A stretch of 20,446 nucleotides of DNA from Bacillota bacterium (GCA_023424865.1 JAFADM010000233.1:1-20446); one strand, 5' to 3'. Counted from the first letter of the stretch, positions 1-7,834 are shown. Made by a program: numbers and translations. The notes: a model not told the origin generated them from the letters alone.

Positions 1-2278
1 TGAGATAAACATGGTAGGGGCTTCCCTGCAGGTTATAGTGAGGCTTTAGCAGCACCTTGCCCAGATGGTAGCTGTAAGGCTCATCTGCGGGAGTTAATGC
101 CTCCTGGGCAGTCTTGCCTGACGGCCAGGGAATGAACTCCTCCCGGCTGTCGGCGGCAGCCAGAACCAGCGGCCCGTAGTAAACGGACAAAATTTCCGGT
201 TTGTCGGGGGTGGGCTCGCTGCGCAGTGTAAAGGGCATTTGAAGCTCCACCGTATCCCCGCTTATGAAATCCCTCTCCAGCACAATGTAGCCGTCCTCTG
301 TTCCATACGGGGTTTCTTTTCCGTTTACCTTCACCACGGCAGGCTCGGAAAGCCAGGAAGGCCGCCTCAGCTTAAGGCACAGGAAGCCATTTCCCTCTAC
401 TGTAAACGCGGCACGCTGCTCGGCAATGAGATCGGCTGTCTGGAGGATCTTTATCCCCTTTTCACTCCAATGAAGCGTGGAAGGAATGTACAGTGCCACA
501 TACAACGTATTCCCCTGATGGTAGTAGATGCTTTCCTGGTATTTCAGGTGGCTCTCAAGCCCTGTCCCGTGACAGCAGCTGTTCTCGTCAAGATCAAAGG
601 ATTTCTCTGCTCCGGGCTGAAGAGGCATAAAATAAGTGCTTCCCCCTGTGGGGCCGCTCTGATCATGGGAGGCGACAATATGGTTAATCAGTGTCTTTTC
701 GTAATAGTCCATCAAGTGGCTTTCCGGCGTATAGACAAAGAGCCGGCCGGTAAGCTTAAGCATATTGTAGCTGACACAGCTTTCCGCGGTGCGGTCGGAG
801 AGGAATGCCCCGATACCGTCCACCCGTTGGAACATTTCACCCTCGCTGGTACCGCCAATGCAGTAGCAATGGTTGTCGTGAACCATGTGCCAGAAGTTTT
901 TCGCAATGTCATAATAGCTTTTTCCGCCGCCCTTTTCGAAAATCTCCACCGCGCCCAGCACCTGGGGGATATGCTGATTGGCGTGAATGCCTCCCAGGGT
1001 GTCGATATCAAGGGTCAGGGGATAAAACAGCTTGTCATTGTCAAAATATTTGGCCGCAGCCATATATTCGTCTCTGGGATCAAGGCCGTACAGGCGGGCC
1101 ATGACTTCGTTCATGCCGCCGTATTCTCCGGCGATGTACATACTCCACATTTTCTGGCGCTTTTCCTCGCTTAAAGCGTCCAGCCGGTGAAACACCCATA
1201 TCCCCAGCTTCCGGCAGATGTCGAAAGCCTTTTCTATTCCCGCCAGCTCATAGCAGTCCAAAAGTCCTGCGATAATTTTATGAAGTGTATAGTAGGGAGC
1301 CCATATCCTGGGATAAATAGCGTATTCCTCCAGTTGATCAAACTGATCCTCCGAGTAACCGCTTAGAAAGCCCGGATGGAATTTGCCGCTTAAGGCCATG
1401 GCATCCTGACATTGGGCAAGGCCTTCAACCATATGGTTGACCTTTTTAAGAAACTTTTCCTTTTCCTCTCCAGTACAGCAGCTTACAGCCAGGGCTATAG
1501 CCGACAGGTAATGCCCTGTGGTATGCCCTTTAAGAAGGCTTTGGGGCGCATCCCAGCCGGTCATGGGCTCCGCATTAAGGGTATCAAGTCCTGCTGCCTT
1601 TCTAAAGTTGTACAGCATGCTGTCGTCGCTGATTCCCAGAAGATATTCCACTATTCTGGTTTTGTTCTCCTTGAAAATGCCTCCGTCCACTTGGACGTCC
1701 TTCAGAGGGAAGGGCTTAAGTACCGGCTTTGGACCTGCATCTTGCGTATCCGGATCATCCTTAGAAAGCACTGTCACCACTGCAGTGGGAATAAGCCCGG
1801 GATAACGTCCATCCGGAGGCAGAGCTTTAATCTCATACAGCCCGGGTGCCGCAATTGAAAAATCCGGAACATCCTTCCAGGTAACCGGCAGAGTGGTGAA
1901 GCAGCCGTCATGGGTCTCCAGGATGACAACACTTGGCAGGTGCCAGGCTTTCCCTTCCGGGATTTGGGCCTCCACCTGAAAAATCCGGGTAAATACCAGG
2001 GTGCTTTCAACCTGCAGCACGGTAGCGGTAAACTCACGGATTTCCCTTTGTCCATCCAGTGTAAGTGTTGCGGTAAGCCGTACCTCTCTGTTGCCCGTCC
2101 CTGCTCTCGGGCGATGCACGCGACCGGTATTGTCAATAAGATGGGGATAGTCGCTGTTCCAGGCAATCACCGAACCGTTTTTACCCTCGGTGGGCAGATT
2201 CAGGTCCGCATCAACAGTAAAAATATTACCGATATAAATGGCTTCCTTGTCTTTCAGCAGCTTTTCCGCTGTGGTCAT
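1..2278 (-). CDS. GH127-type beta-L-arabinofuranosidase with two N-terminal Ig-like domains, partial (C-terminus off window)
   Basis: The frame is open from ATG 2278 to the window edge, giving 759 visible residues without a stop. Residues about 10-90 resemble an atrophied bacterial Ig domain (KNGSVIAWNSD, then TGRVHRP). Residues about 90-170 resemble a group-4 bacterial Ig-like domain (LPVTWKDV). The DUF1680/GH127 catalytic region follows from about 185. The zinc-thiolate site known from Bifidobacterium HypBA1 is present: Glu499 and Cys501 in AESCVSYN, Cys568-Cys569 in NSCCHGTG, and an upstream GEMF glutamate matching the proposed acid/base. HypBA1 releases beta-L-arabinofuranose from hydroxyproline-linked arabinosides. 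No signal peptide is visible, so it should act in the cytoplasm on imported oligosaccharides. AGAAGG lies 7 bases before the ATG. It is the last gene of a four-gene transport operon. GH146 or another DUF1680 specificity (for example an aceric-acid hydrolase) cannot be excluded. Confidence 0.88.
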   Translation of the reverse strand, partial: MTTAEKLLKDKEAIYIGNIFTVDADLNLPTEGKNGSVIAWNSDYPHLIDNTGRVHRPRAGTGNREVRLTATLTLDGQREIREFTATVLQVESTLVFTRIFQVEAQIPEGKAWHLPSVVILETHDGCFTTLPVTWKDVPDFSIAAPGLYEIKALPPDGRYPGLIPTAVVTVLSKDDPDTQDAGPKPVLKPFPLKDVQVDGGIFKENKTRIVEYLLGISDDSMLYNFRKAAGLDTLNAEPMTGWDAPQSLLKGHTTGHYLSAIALAVSCCTGEEKEKFLKKVNHMVEGLAQCQDAMALSGKFHPGFLSGYSEDQFDQLEEYAIYPRIWAPYYTLHKIIAGLLDCYELAGIEKAFDICRKLGIWVFHRLDALSEEKRQKMWSMYIAGEYGGMNEVMARLYGLDPRDEYMAAAKYFDNDKLFYPLTLDIDTLGGIHANQHIPQVLGAVEIFEKGGGKSYYDIAKNFWHMVHDNHCYCIGGTSEGEMFQRVDGIGAFLSDRTAESCVSYNMLKLTGRLFVYTPESHLMDYYEKTLINHIVASHDQSGPTGGSTYFMPLQPGAEKSFDLDENSCCHGTGLESHLKYQESIYYHQGNTLYVALYIPSTLHWSEKGIKILQTADLIAEQRAAFTVEGNGFLCLKLRRPSWLSEPAVVKVNGKETPYGTEDGYIVLERDFISGDTVELQMPFTLRSEPTPDKPEILSVYYGPLVLAAADSREEFIPWPSGKTAQEALTPADEPYSYHLGKVLLKPHYNLQGSPYHVYL

Positions 2279-2351
2279 GCTCGTACCTTCTTTCTGTAGC
2301 GATCAGATAAAATGTCTCCGTAGCGCCAGGCCGAGGCCTAAACAGCCGCCA

Positions 2352-3191
2352 TCAGCCCTTTATTCCGGAGAGCGTAATCCCTTCCACAAAATACTTCTGG
2401 AACATGAAGAAAATAAGAATCATAGGCAGGGTCACAACCGTCGAGGCTGCCATAAGAAAATCCCATCTCGTGCCGTACATTCCTCGGAAGGCGGAAAGGC
2501 CTACCGACAGCGTGTACTTGTCCTGAGAATTTAAGTAAATGACGGGACCCAGCAAATCATTCCAAACATTCATAAAAGTGAAAATGGAAATAGTCGCCAG
2601 CACAGGCTTAATCTGGGGCATAAGAATGGACCAGAATATTCTGGGCTGGCTGGCTCCGTCTATGAGTGCCGCTTCGTCCAGATCCTTTGGAATAGTCATA
2701 AAGAACTGCCTTACAAGAAAGATGTTATAGGCGCCGCCGCCAAGCCATGCAGGCATAATCAGAGGCCAGTAGGTATCTGTCAGCCTGATATTGCTCCAGA
2801 TTAAAAAGGTGGGAATCAACGTAATAAAGCTTGGGATCATCATCGTGGTCAATAAAGCGTAGAAGACAACTTTTTTACCCTTCCATTTAAGGCGCGTAAA
2901 GCTGTAACCCGCCATGGCTGAGGTAAGCACCGTACCGATGGTACTTACGACCACCAGAAACAGGGTATTGATAAAATAACGTCCAAAGGGCTGGCTGCCC
3001 AGGGCTTTAGGGTAGTTTTCCCACATAAAGGGGCCGGGAATGACCTTAATGGGAAACTCAAACAGCTGCTTACGGTCCATCAGCGATGAACGGATAAGCC
3101 AGAAGAATGGCAGCAGTGCCGCTGCGGAAACAATAATTAAAAGCGTGTAAACCACTATGTTCCTCACGCGGATCTGTGTGGATCTTTTCAT
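2352..3191 (-). CDS. Carbohydrate ABC transporter permease, MalG/CUT1 type
   Basis: A 279-residue inner-membrane permease, the usual length for MalG-like subunits. An N-terminal membrane segment (residues about 12-32) is followed by several hydrophobic stretches. The cytoplasmic EAA loop that docks the ATPase is clear near residues 170-195 (EAALIDGASQPRIFWSILMP). The C-terminus FVEGITLSGIKG is typical of the subfamily. It starts 3 bases after the stop of the upstream permease, with GGAGGGGG upstream, so the two permeases are co-translated. It would form the channel with the 3195-4121 product. No ATP-binding subunit is encoded nearby, as is common for Firmicute CUT1 systems that share an MsmK-type ATPase. 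The substrate is not readable from sequence; the neighbouring GH127 gene suggests arabinosides. Confidence 0.93.
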   Translation of the reverse strand: MKRSTQIRVRNIVVYTLLIIVSAAALLPFFWLIRSSLMDRKQLFEFPIKVIPGPFMWENYPKALGSQPFGRYFINTLFLVVVSTIGTVLTSAMAGYSFTRLKWKGKKVVFYALLTTMMIPSFITLIPTFLIWSNIRLTDTYWPLIMPAWLGGGAYNIFLVRQFFMTIPKDLDEAALIDGASQPRIFWSILMPQIKPVLATISIFTFMNVWNDLLGPVIYLNSQDKYTLSVGLSAFRGMYGTRWDFLMAASTVVTLPMILIFFMFQKYFVEGITLSGIKG

Positions 3192-3194
3192 ATT

Positions 3195-4121
3195 TTAATC
3201 ATCCCCCTCCGCGTAATACACCCAACTATTTGACGTTTTAAACAGAACCACCGTAAAGGCGGAGATAATCACAAACAGTATCCAGGCCAAAGAGGAGGCA
3301 TACCCCATATTGTTGTCCTTAAAGGCCGTTCGGTAAATATGGTACGCATAGAAAAGGCTTCCGTTGGAAGGTCCGCCCTCCGTCATAACGAAGGCCTGAT
3401 AGAAGGCCTGGAGATAATTAATGATGGCCATAACCAGATTAAAGAAAATGGTGGGTGTCATCATGGGCAAGGTGATTTTTATGAATTTGTGCCAGAGGTT
3501 TCCTCCGTCTACCTCCACTGCCTCATAAAGGCTGCTGGACACACCCTGGAGCCCTGCAAGAAAGATAATCATCGTCGCCCCGATATTCCAGAACTGCATA
3601 AAGGCCAGGGATGGGATAACGGTACTCTTGGCGTAAACCCATTGGCTCACGGGAAGGTTCATTCCTCTTAAAAGGGTGTTTAAAAGGCCGAAATCCGGGT
3701 TGAACATCCACTTCCACAATAAGCCGTTGGCAACAGCCGGCACGATGCCCGGAAGATAGACAATGGTGCGGTAAAACCGCATTCCGCGCAGGCCCTTGGT
3801 GTTAAGCATCATTGCCGCTAAAAAGGAGGCTCCGATATTAATGGGCACTGCAAACAGCATGTAGCTGAAGGTAACCTTCAAAGACAGGCCGAAAAAAGGA
3901 TCCGTGGTGAAAATCTCCTTATAATTTTCCATACCAATGAAATCGCCGTTAACCCCCAGTTTTACATTGGTAAAGCTCAGATATAAGCTATACAGCATGG
4001 GGCCCGCCGTAAAAATAGCGAATCCCAGTATGGCCGGTAGCGCAAAAAGATATCCCCATGACTGCTGCGACAGGGATCTTCCTGGCTTCAGCCTGTGTAC
4101 TGCATGGTTCCCAGTTCCCAT
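3195..4121 (-). CDS. Carbohydrate ABC transporter permease, MalF/CUT1 type
   Basis: About 308 residues from ATG 4121. I prefer this start because AGGAGG lies 6 bases upstream; the frame stays open to an ATG at 4193, but starts there or at 4139 would place the Shine-Dalgarno sequence inside the gene. The protein has a short polar N-terminus, a first membrane segment (WGYLFALPAILGFAIF) and further hydrophobic segments. An EAA loop is visible (YEAVEVDGGNLWHKFIKITLP). It is the first permease after the binding-protein gene, separated from it by a hairpin with flanking A and T tracts that could lower its expression relative to the binding protein. Partner of the 2352-3191 permease. Confidence 0.92.
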   Translation of the reverse strand: MGTGNHAVHRLKPGRSLSQQSWGYLFALPAILGFAIFTAGPMLYSLYLSFTNVKLGVNGDFIGMENYKEIFTTDPFFGLSLKVTFSYMLFAVPINIGASFLAAMMLNTKGLRGMRFYRTIVYLPGIVPAVANGLLWKWMFNPDFGLLNTLLRGMNLPVSQWVYAKSTVIPSLAFMQFWNIGATMIIFLAGLQGVSSSLYEAVEVDGGNLWHKFIKITLPMMTPTIFFNLVMAIINYLQAFYQAFVMTEGGPSNGSLFYAYHIYRTAFKDNNMGYASSLAWILFVIISAFTVVLFKTSNSWVYYAEGDD

Positions 4122-4172
4122 ATTATGCCTCCTGTTCATGCATTTTGCTGTGACAGGTTCCGGTGTTTTTAC

Positions 4173-4231
4173 AAAAAGGACAGGCAAGGCCACAAACCGT
4201 CTTTGGAATATGGCCTGCCTCCATCCTTTTT
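4173..4231 (-). terminator. Intrinsic terminator or attenuator between binding-protein and permease genes
   Basis: On the minus strand, AAAAAGGA, then GGCAGGCCA, a loop of about 18 bases, TGGCCTTGCC (one bulged base) and TCCTTTTT. A GC-rich stem is thus followed by a T tract, and the A and T tracts extend the stem. It lies 42 bases after the binding-protein stop codon. Partial termination here is a common way to make more binding protein than permease. Readthrough is expected because no new promoter for the permeases is evident. Confidence 0.7.
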
Positions 4232-4273
4232 GCGAACAGATTTGAAACGCTGCCTAAATTTTGTTATTAAGTA

Positions 4274-5656
4274 CTATTTGTCAAACCGGCCTTTATAGAA
4301 GCCGGAGGAATCGATGGTAGCCTGGACCTCCTTGAGGGCTGTAGCGGGATCCGACTCGCCACGGAAGATAGCATCAACCGCAGGATTTATGACATTGCCT
4401 ATCTGGCTGTACTCGAGAATAAACTGTGTGGGAAGCAAGGTAACATTTGTTTCAATGTTCTTCACAACCACATCCACAAACTCCTCGGGGCGGCTGCCGG
4501 TCTGTGCCCAGAAAGCAATTTTCTCGGGATCGGTGTAATATTCCTTGTAGATAGGCTGCCATAGACCATTCTTGTACAAATCGGTGGCGCCTTTCTCGGT
4601 ATCAAGGCTGTACTTGTAGAACGCAAGTGCCGCATCGGGATATTTGGTGCTGCTGAACATAGCCGTTACACCCGGCGCGCTTATGGTATAGGGGCCTTTG
4701 CCCATGTCGGGAAGGAAGGTACATCCTACGTTTAGATCTTCCTCGTCATAAGTCAGGAAGGACCAGTTGCCGTCAATAATCATGGCCACCTGCCCTGTAA
4801 GCATGAGCTGTGTGGAATCCGGATTGGAAGAAACATCGGTCATAGAAGGAGAAACATGATCCTTAACAATTAAGCCCTGAAGCTTTGTCATAAGATCAAT
4901 CATCTCGGGGCTGTCGAAGCTGGTGTTGGAATCATCGGCCTTAAGAATGTCGCCGCCCATGCTTTTCAAAAGCGGATACCAGTTGTTAATGCCAAAGGTC
5001 ATGCTGAAGCCGTAGTGCTTGACGTTAGTGGAATCAAAGCTGGCGCTGTAGGCGTTGTTGCCGTTTCTGTCAACGGTAAGCTGCTTGCAAAGATCCACAA
5101 ACTCATCCCAGCTAAGAGCCTTATCTAAGGAGGTAGGGGGATATGCAATACCCAGTGAATCAAAAATGTCACGGTTATACACAAGCATCAGGGTTTCGTG
5201 GGCAGTGGAGAAAAACGCTGTTTTGCCGTTAACCTTCCACTGATCGTTAGGAAGAACGCCGTCCAAAAAGGAGGTGTCGGAACCCAGTGCATCCTCAACG
5301 AAGAGAATGGTTCCGTCCAATGCATAGGGCACGCAGGAACCCGCAGGCACATAGGCAATGTCCGGAGCGTTCTTGGCGGCAATCATTGAGGAAAGCTTCT
5401 GCGCGTACTCATCAGGCACATGCTGAGGTGTCACCTGGATTTTGCCGTTGTTCTCGGTGTTAAAGTTGGTGACCATTTTCTCCACTGCGGCTTTTTCCTT
5501 TTCATCGCCCCAGAACATAAAGCTGAGCTTGGCGACCTCTCCGGAGCCTGTGGATGTGTTGGATGGGTTGTTGCTGGCATCAGTTGCGCCCTGTCCGCAC
5601 GCGGCCAGAGAAAGCGCTAACATTGCTGCCATCAATGATGCTGCTAGCTTCTTCAT
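4274..5656 (-). CDS. Extracellular sugar-binding lipoprotein of the ABC transporter
   Basis: A 460-residue family-1 solute-binding protein. I chose ATG 5656 (MKKLAASLMAAML) over the TTG at 5671 because GGAGG lies 8 bases upstream and a normal lipoprotein signal follows. A basic n-region and hydrophobic core end in the lipobox LSLAAC, with Cys at about 20. A Ser/Thr/Asn-rich linker precedes the mature domain, which begins near VAKLSFMFWGDEKEKAAVEKM. Later landmarks are NAPDIAYV, GQVAMIIDGNWS and YPDAALAFYKY, as in CUT1 binding proteins. It should be tethered outside the membrane and deliver ligand to the two permeases. As first gene of the operon, its upstream DNA carries a palindrome that overlaps a TATAAT. 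The ligand is unknown; an arabinoside or arabinosylated peptide is inferred only from the GH127 neighbour. Confidence 0.93.
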   Translation of the reverse strand: MKKLAASLMAAMLALSLAACGQGATDASNNPSNTSTGSGEVAKLSFMFWGDEKEKAAVEKMVTNFNTENNGKIQVTPQHVPDEYAQKLSSMIAAKNAPDIAYVPAGSCVPYALDGTILFVEDALGSDTSFLDGVLPNDQWKVNGKTAFFSTAHETLMLVYNRDIFDSLGIAYPPTSLDKALSWDEFVDLCKQLTVDRNGNNAYSASFDSTNVKHYGFSMTFGINNWYPLLKSMGGDILKADDSNTSFDSPEMIDLMTKLQGLIVKDHVSPSMTDVSSNPDSTQLMLTGQVAMIIDGNWSFLTYDEEDLNVGCTFLPDMGKGPYTISAPGVTAMFSSTKYPDAALAFYKYSLDTEKGATDLYKNGLWQPIYKEYYTDPEKIAFWAQTGSRPEEFVDVVVKNIETNVTLLPTQFILEYSQIGNVINPAVDAIFRGESDPATALKEVQATIDSSGFYKGRFDK

Positions 5657-5926
5657 GTTTTTTTCCTCCAAATCTAATATTATAGAAATCTATAATTGTA
5701 CAGGACCGGGGTGCCGATTATGGCCCCTCCAATGTCCGACACAATGCTGCAACACTAAGCGGCTTATCCCGTATGGGATCGGTTAAAAATTTAACTCCCG
5801 CCCAATTTTGCGCACAACCTGTCTTATGAATGCCGATCCCTCGCTTGATACCCTTTAGGTACCGGTGCCGGCAGCGTCTTTTTGCGTGCGCAAATAAAAA
5901 ACAAAAGCAACATCTTTAGCCTAACC
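5657..5926. other. Intergenic region between M24 peptidase and sugar operon
   Basis: Two minus-strand genes are separated by 270 bases. No ORF here looks like a gene. Besides the palindrome at 5679-5696, it holds two small inverted repeats: ATCCC-4-GGGAT at 5766-5779 and GTTAAA-2-TTTAAC at 5782-5795. A weak promoter-like pair on the minus strand (TTGTGC, 17 bases, TTAAAT, about 5816-5788) overlaps the second repeat. I see no strong terminator after the peptidase gene. The spacing suggests that the sugar operon has its own promoter. Confidence 0.45.
5679..5696. promoter_or_regulatory. Candidate operator/promoter element of the sugar operon
   Basis: A perfect inverted repeat with 8-base arms: ATTATAGA, 2 bases, TCTATAAT. 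It lies just upstream of the GGAGG of the binding-protein gene. On the minus strand one arm contains TATAAT, which could serve as a -10 element, but no good -35 hexamer lies 16-18 bases upstream. It may be a repressor site or a short 5' hairpin. It differs from the TTCA-N6-TGAA motif found elsewhere in the window. Confidence 0.45.
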
Positions 5927-7207
5927 TTAGCTGTTTTTTACGTCTTTGCTCTCATTGGCTGAGGCCATATAATCCTCAATGTCCTTAATGCTTCTGGGAA
6001 TGGATGCGGAAAGGTTCTCACAGCCGTTTTCCGTTACGAGGCAGTTGTCCTCCAGGCGAAATCCGATACCCCACTCGCGGCAATAAATACCTATATCCAC
6101 GCAAAATACCATTCCTGGCGCGATAGCCATTGTATAATCCACAACATCATGAACGTCGTAACCCACATGGTGAGCCCCGCCGTGCCAGATGTATCTGCCC
6201 GCCTCCCCGAAGTCGCTTAAAAGGCCGATGGCCTTAAGCTGCTCAAAGCAGTAGCGGCGTGCTGTTTTATCCACGTCGGCCATGGGCATGCCGGGTTTTA
6301 TGATGCTGAACATATATTCCGATGTGTTATAAGCGCAGGTGTAGAGCAAGCGTTGCTTTTCACTGAATTTTCCGTTGACCGGCCAGCCCCGTGAAACATC
6401 ATTGCAAAGACCGTCCCACTGAGCTCCCACGTCGTTGAGAATCATGTCCCCGTCCATGGCCTGTCTCATATAGCCGTAATAATGAATGCAAAAATTATTT
6501 TTACCAGAAGAGATAATGGATGGAAAAGCGGGTGTAATCACACGGTTTCGAGTAAGCGCCCTGTCGTATTCCGCTTTCAGCTCATATTCATGGACACCTG
6601 GTCTTGCAAAAGCCATCATGGCCAGAATACCTTCCCGGGTAATCTGCATTGCCCGGCGCATGGCTTCAATCTCACAGGGAGCTTTAATGGTTCTTAACTT
6701 GCGTACCAATGGGAAGACGGTATTAATCCCGAGATAGGGGTACAGCATCCGGACATGTTTGGCAAAGCGTTGATTCTCATCATCGGGTTCATCCGGAGCA
6801 AAGCGCTCCAGGTTAAGCCAGACGGTATGGAATCTGCCGCTTTCCGCCGCCTTGTGAAAGATGGCTGGAAAGTCTTCAATATAAGCAATGTTTTCAGCGC
6901 CGGAAAGTTCAATCGCCTCATTGGCCTTCAGCCTTGGACCATTCCAAGTTTCTTTGTGCTCATCAGGCGGCAGCAGTATAACTGTTTCAGTTATTTTGCC
7001 CGCCTCTTTAGCCGCCATGAAAACCAGACTTTCTGCGTAGGAACCGTCAATACCGGTCAGATAGACAAAATGCCGGTGAGGGAAAAACGGATAGAATGCA
7101 TCGGCTGACTGGCGGGGCGCTTTCCCTGCGAAAAGCACCAGCAAGGAACCATCAGAAAGGCTTTCATACAGACGAGTCCGGTTTGTTTTATGGAATGATT
7201 TTTCCAT
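5927..7207 (-). CDS. Aminopeptidase P-like M24 metallopeptidase (Xaa-Pro aminopeptidase family)
   Basis: The 426-residue protein matches the two-domain aminopeptidase P layout: an AMP_N domain (residues 1-about 165, with HRHFVYLTGIDG) and a pita-bread M24 domain (about 175-400). The dinuclear metal ligands align with Asp259, Asp270, His346 and Glu386. The ligand that is normally Glu in the EPG motif is Asp371 (FCVDIGIY). His353 in DVHD matches the second catalytic histidine. Aminopeptidase P removes an N-terminal residue that precedes proline, and many also accept hydroxyproline. No signal peptide is seen, so it is cytosolic. The start is supported by GGGGTGG 4 bases before the ATG. It has its own promoter (7293-7321) and a perfect palindrome near the expected transcription start. 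With two further proline-peptidase genes beyond the control region, it points to proline- or Hyp-rich peptide use. Confidence 0.88.
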   Translation of the reverse strand: MEKSFHKTNRTRLYESLSDGSLLVLFAGKAPRQSADAFYPFFPHRHFVYLTGIDGSYAESLVFMAAKEAGKITETVILLPPDEHKETWNGPRLKANEAIELSGAENIAYIEDFPAIFHKAAESGRFHTVWLNLERFAPDEPDDENQRFAKHVRMLYPYLGINTVFPLVRKLRTIKAPCEIEAMRRAMQITREGILAMMAFARPGVHEYELKAEYDRALTRNRVITPAFPSIISSGKNNFCIHYYGYMRQAMDGDMILNDVGAQWDGLCNDVSRGWPVNGKFSEKQRLLYTCAYNTSEYMFSIIKPGMPMADVDKTARRYCFEQLKAIGLLSDFGEAGRYIWHGGAHHVGYDVHDVVDYTMAIAPGMVFCVDIGIYCREWGIGFRLEDNCLVTENGCENLSASIPRSIKDIEDYMASANESKDVKNS

Positions 7208-7269
7208 GATACCACCCCTTCTGCTACGGTGATAAAGCCCCGTCGCTTCATGCCGTTTTATGAAAATTT

Positions 7270-7285
7270 ATTCATCATGATGAAT
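7270..7285. promoter_or_regulatory. Perfect 16-base palindrome, candidate operator (TTCA-N6-TGAA class)
   Basis: ATTCATCATGATGAAT is a perfect palindrome and contains TTCA-N6-TGAA. It begins about 8 bases downstream of the -10 of the minus-strand M24 peptidase promoter, around the expected transcription start, where a bound repressor would block initiation. It shares its core with sites at 7508, 7541 and 11013. Confidence 0.6.
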
Positions 7286-7292
7286 TAAACCT

Positions 7293-7321
7293 ATATTATC
7301 ACCGATAAGAAAAGAAGTCAA
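7293..7321 (-). promoter_or_regulatory. Sigma-A-type promoter of the minus-strand M24 peptidase
   Basis: On the minus strand, TTGACT (7321-7316), a 17-base spacer and TAATAT (7298-7293). An alternative -10 is GATAAT, 15 bases from the -35. The leader to ATG 7207 would be about 80 bases and would begin near the 16-base palindrome. Confidence 0.6.
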
Positions 7322-7502
7322 ACGATTTTCTAAATTTGAGAAGATAAAATATCATTCTGTTCTTTGGTAAAGTTGCACAAGATTTCAGCTTTACCGTCAA
7401 ACTGCGTAAATGGAAGCATTTATAGCGCCTTTATCAGCTATTTCACGCTCATGGGTGATAGCGCACTTTAAAAAACCTTGCCACGGTTTTCCCTATTGGC
7501 AA

Positions 7503-7530
7503 TTGACATTTCAGAATAATGAAATAAAAT
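7503..7530 (+). promoter_or_regulatory. Sigma-A-type promoter of the amidohydrolase-peptidase unit
   Basis: TTGACA (7503-7508), a 16-base spacer and TAAAAT (7525-7530). The -35 is consensus. The spacer is almost exactly filled by an 18-base inverted repeat, so a bound repressor would exclude RNA polymerase. The start codon is about 310 bases downstream. The alternative start signal at 7742 means this assignment is probable rather than certain. Confidence 0.6.
7508..7525. promoter_or_regulatory. Candidate operator ATTTCA-N6-TGAAAT within the promoter
   Basis: The sequence ATTTCAGAATAATGAAAT has perfect 6-base arms around 6 bases. The same arms with the same spacing recur at 11013-11030 before the epimerase operon. 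It sits between the -35 and -10 hexamers, overlapping one base of each. Likely bound by the XRE-cupin protein encoded at 10198-10800 (inference). Confidence 0.65.
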
Positions 7531-7540
7531 AGAAATAGTG

Positions 7541-7556
7541 TTTCATGAAAATGAAT
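7541..7556. promoter_or_regulatory. Second candidate operator, TTCA-N6-TGAA
   Basis: TTTCATGAAAATGAAT contains TTCA-N6-TGAA (7542-7555). Its centre is 32 bases from that of the 7508-7525 site, about three helical turns, so two dimers could bind on one face of the DNA. It would lie just downstream of the expected transcription start. The stretch also holds the palindrome TTTCATGAAA (7541-7550) and ATGAAAA-8-TTTTCAT (7545-7566), so the exact contact bases are uncertain. Confidence 0.5.
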
Positions 7557-7604
7557 GACTTTTCATATACTAGTTTATGTAAGAGCAGACAGGCACTGGT
7601 GTTT

Positions 7605-7634
7605 TGGCGTTGAAAGCCCTGAACCCTGACGCCA
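7605..7634 (+). promoter_or_regulatory. Stem-loop in the amidohydrolase leader
   Basis: TGGCGT (7605-7610) pairs with ACGCCA (7629-7634) around an 18-base loop; flanking T and A tracts could extend the stem past a two-base bulge. No T run follows, so it is not a standard terminator. It may be an RNA control element or a protein site. No known riboswitch class was recognised. Confidence 0.35.
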
Positions 7635-7795
7635 TTAAAACCTTAATTCATCCTTACTTTGGTTCATTTATTAAAAAGCGATTTTTTCTTTACTTTACTT
7701 CTTTTTGCCGGGAACATCTCCGGGCAGTTTCCGGTAAGCTATATAATAAAAATGAAAAGGCTTGTCAAAGTAAATAACAAATACAAAGGACACCC

Positions 7796-7834
7796 GACAG
7801 GAGCCCTCCGCCTAAAAAGGCAAAAGGGACTGTC
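7796..7834 (+). promoter_or_regulatory. Stem-loop directly upstream of the amidohydrolase ribosome-binding site
   Basis: A nested stem: GACAG (7796-7800) with CTGTC (7830-7834), CCCT (7804-7807) with AGGG (7825-7828), and GCC with GGC around a six-base loop TAAAAA. The AAGGAGG Shine-Dalgarno (7838-7844) begins 4 bases after the stem. It could affect ribosome access or mRNA stability. No T tract follows, so termination is unlikely. Confidence 0.4.

Noticed and set aside
239..1174. A 311-codon plus-strand open frame
   Set aside because: It lies opposite the GH127 gene, whose frame has family motifs and catalytic residues throughout; the plus-strand translation resembles no known family.
5881..5926. 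Terminator after the minus-strand M24 peptidase (TTTGC-4-GCAAA)
   Set aside because: The stem is only 5 base pairs, and on the minus strand no T run follows it.
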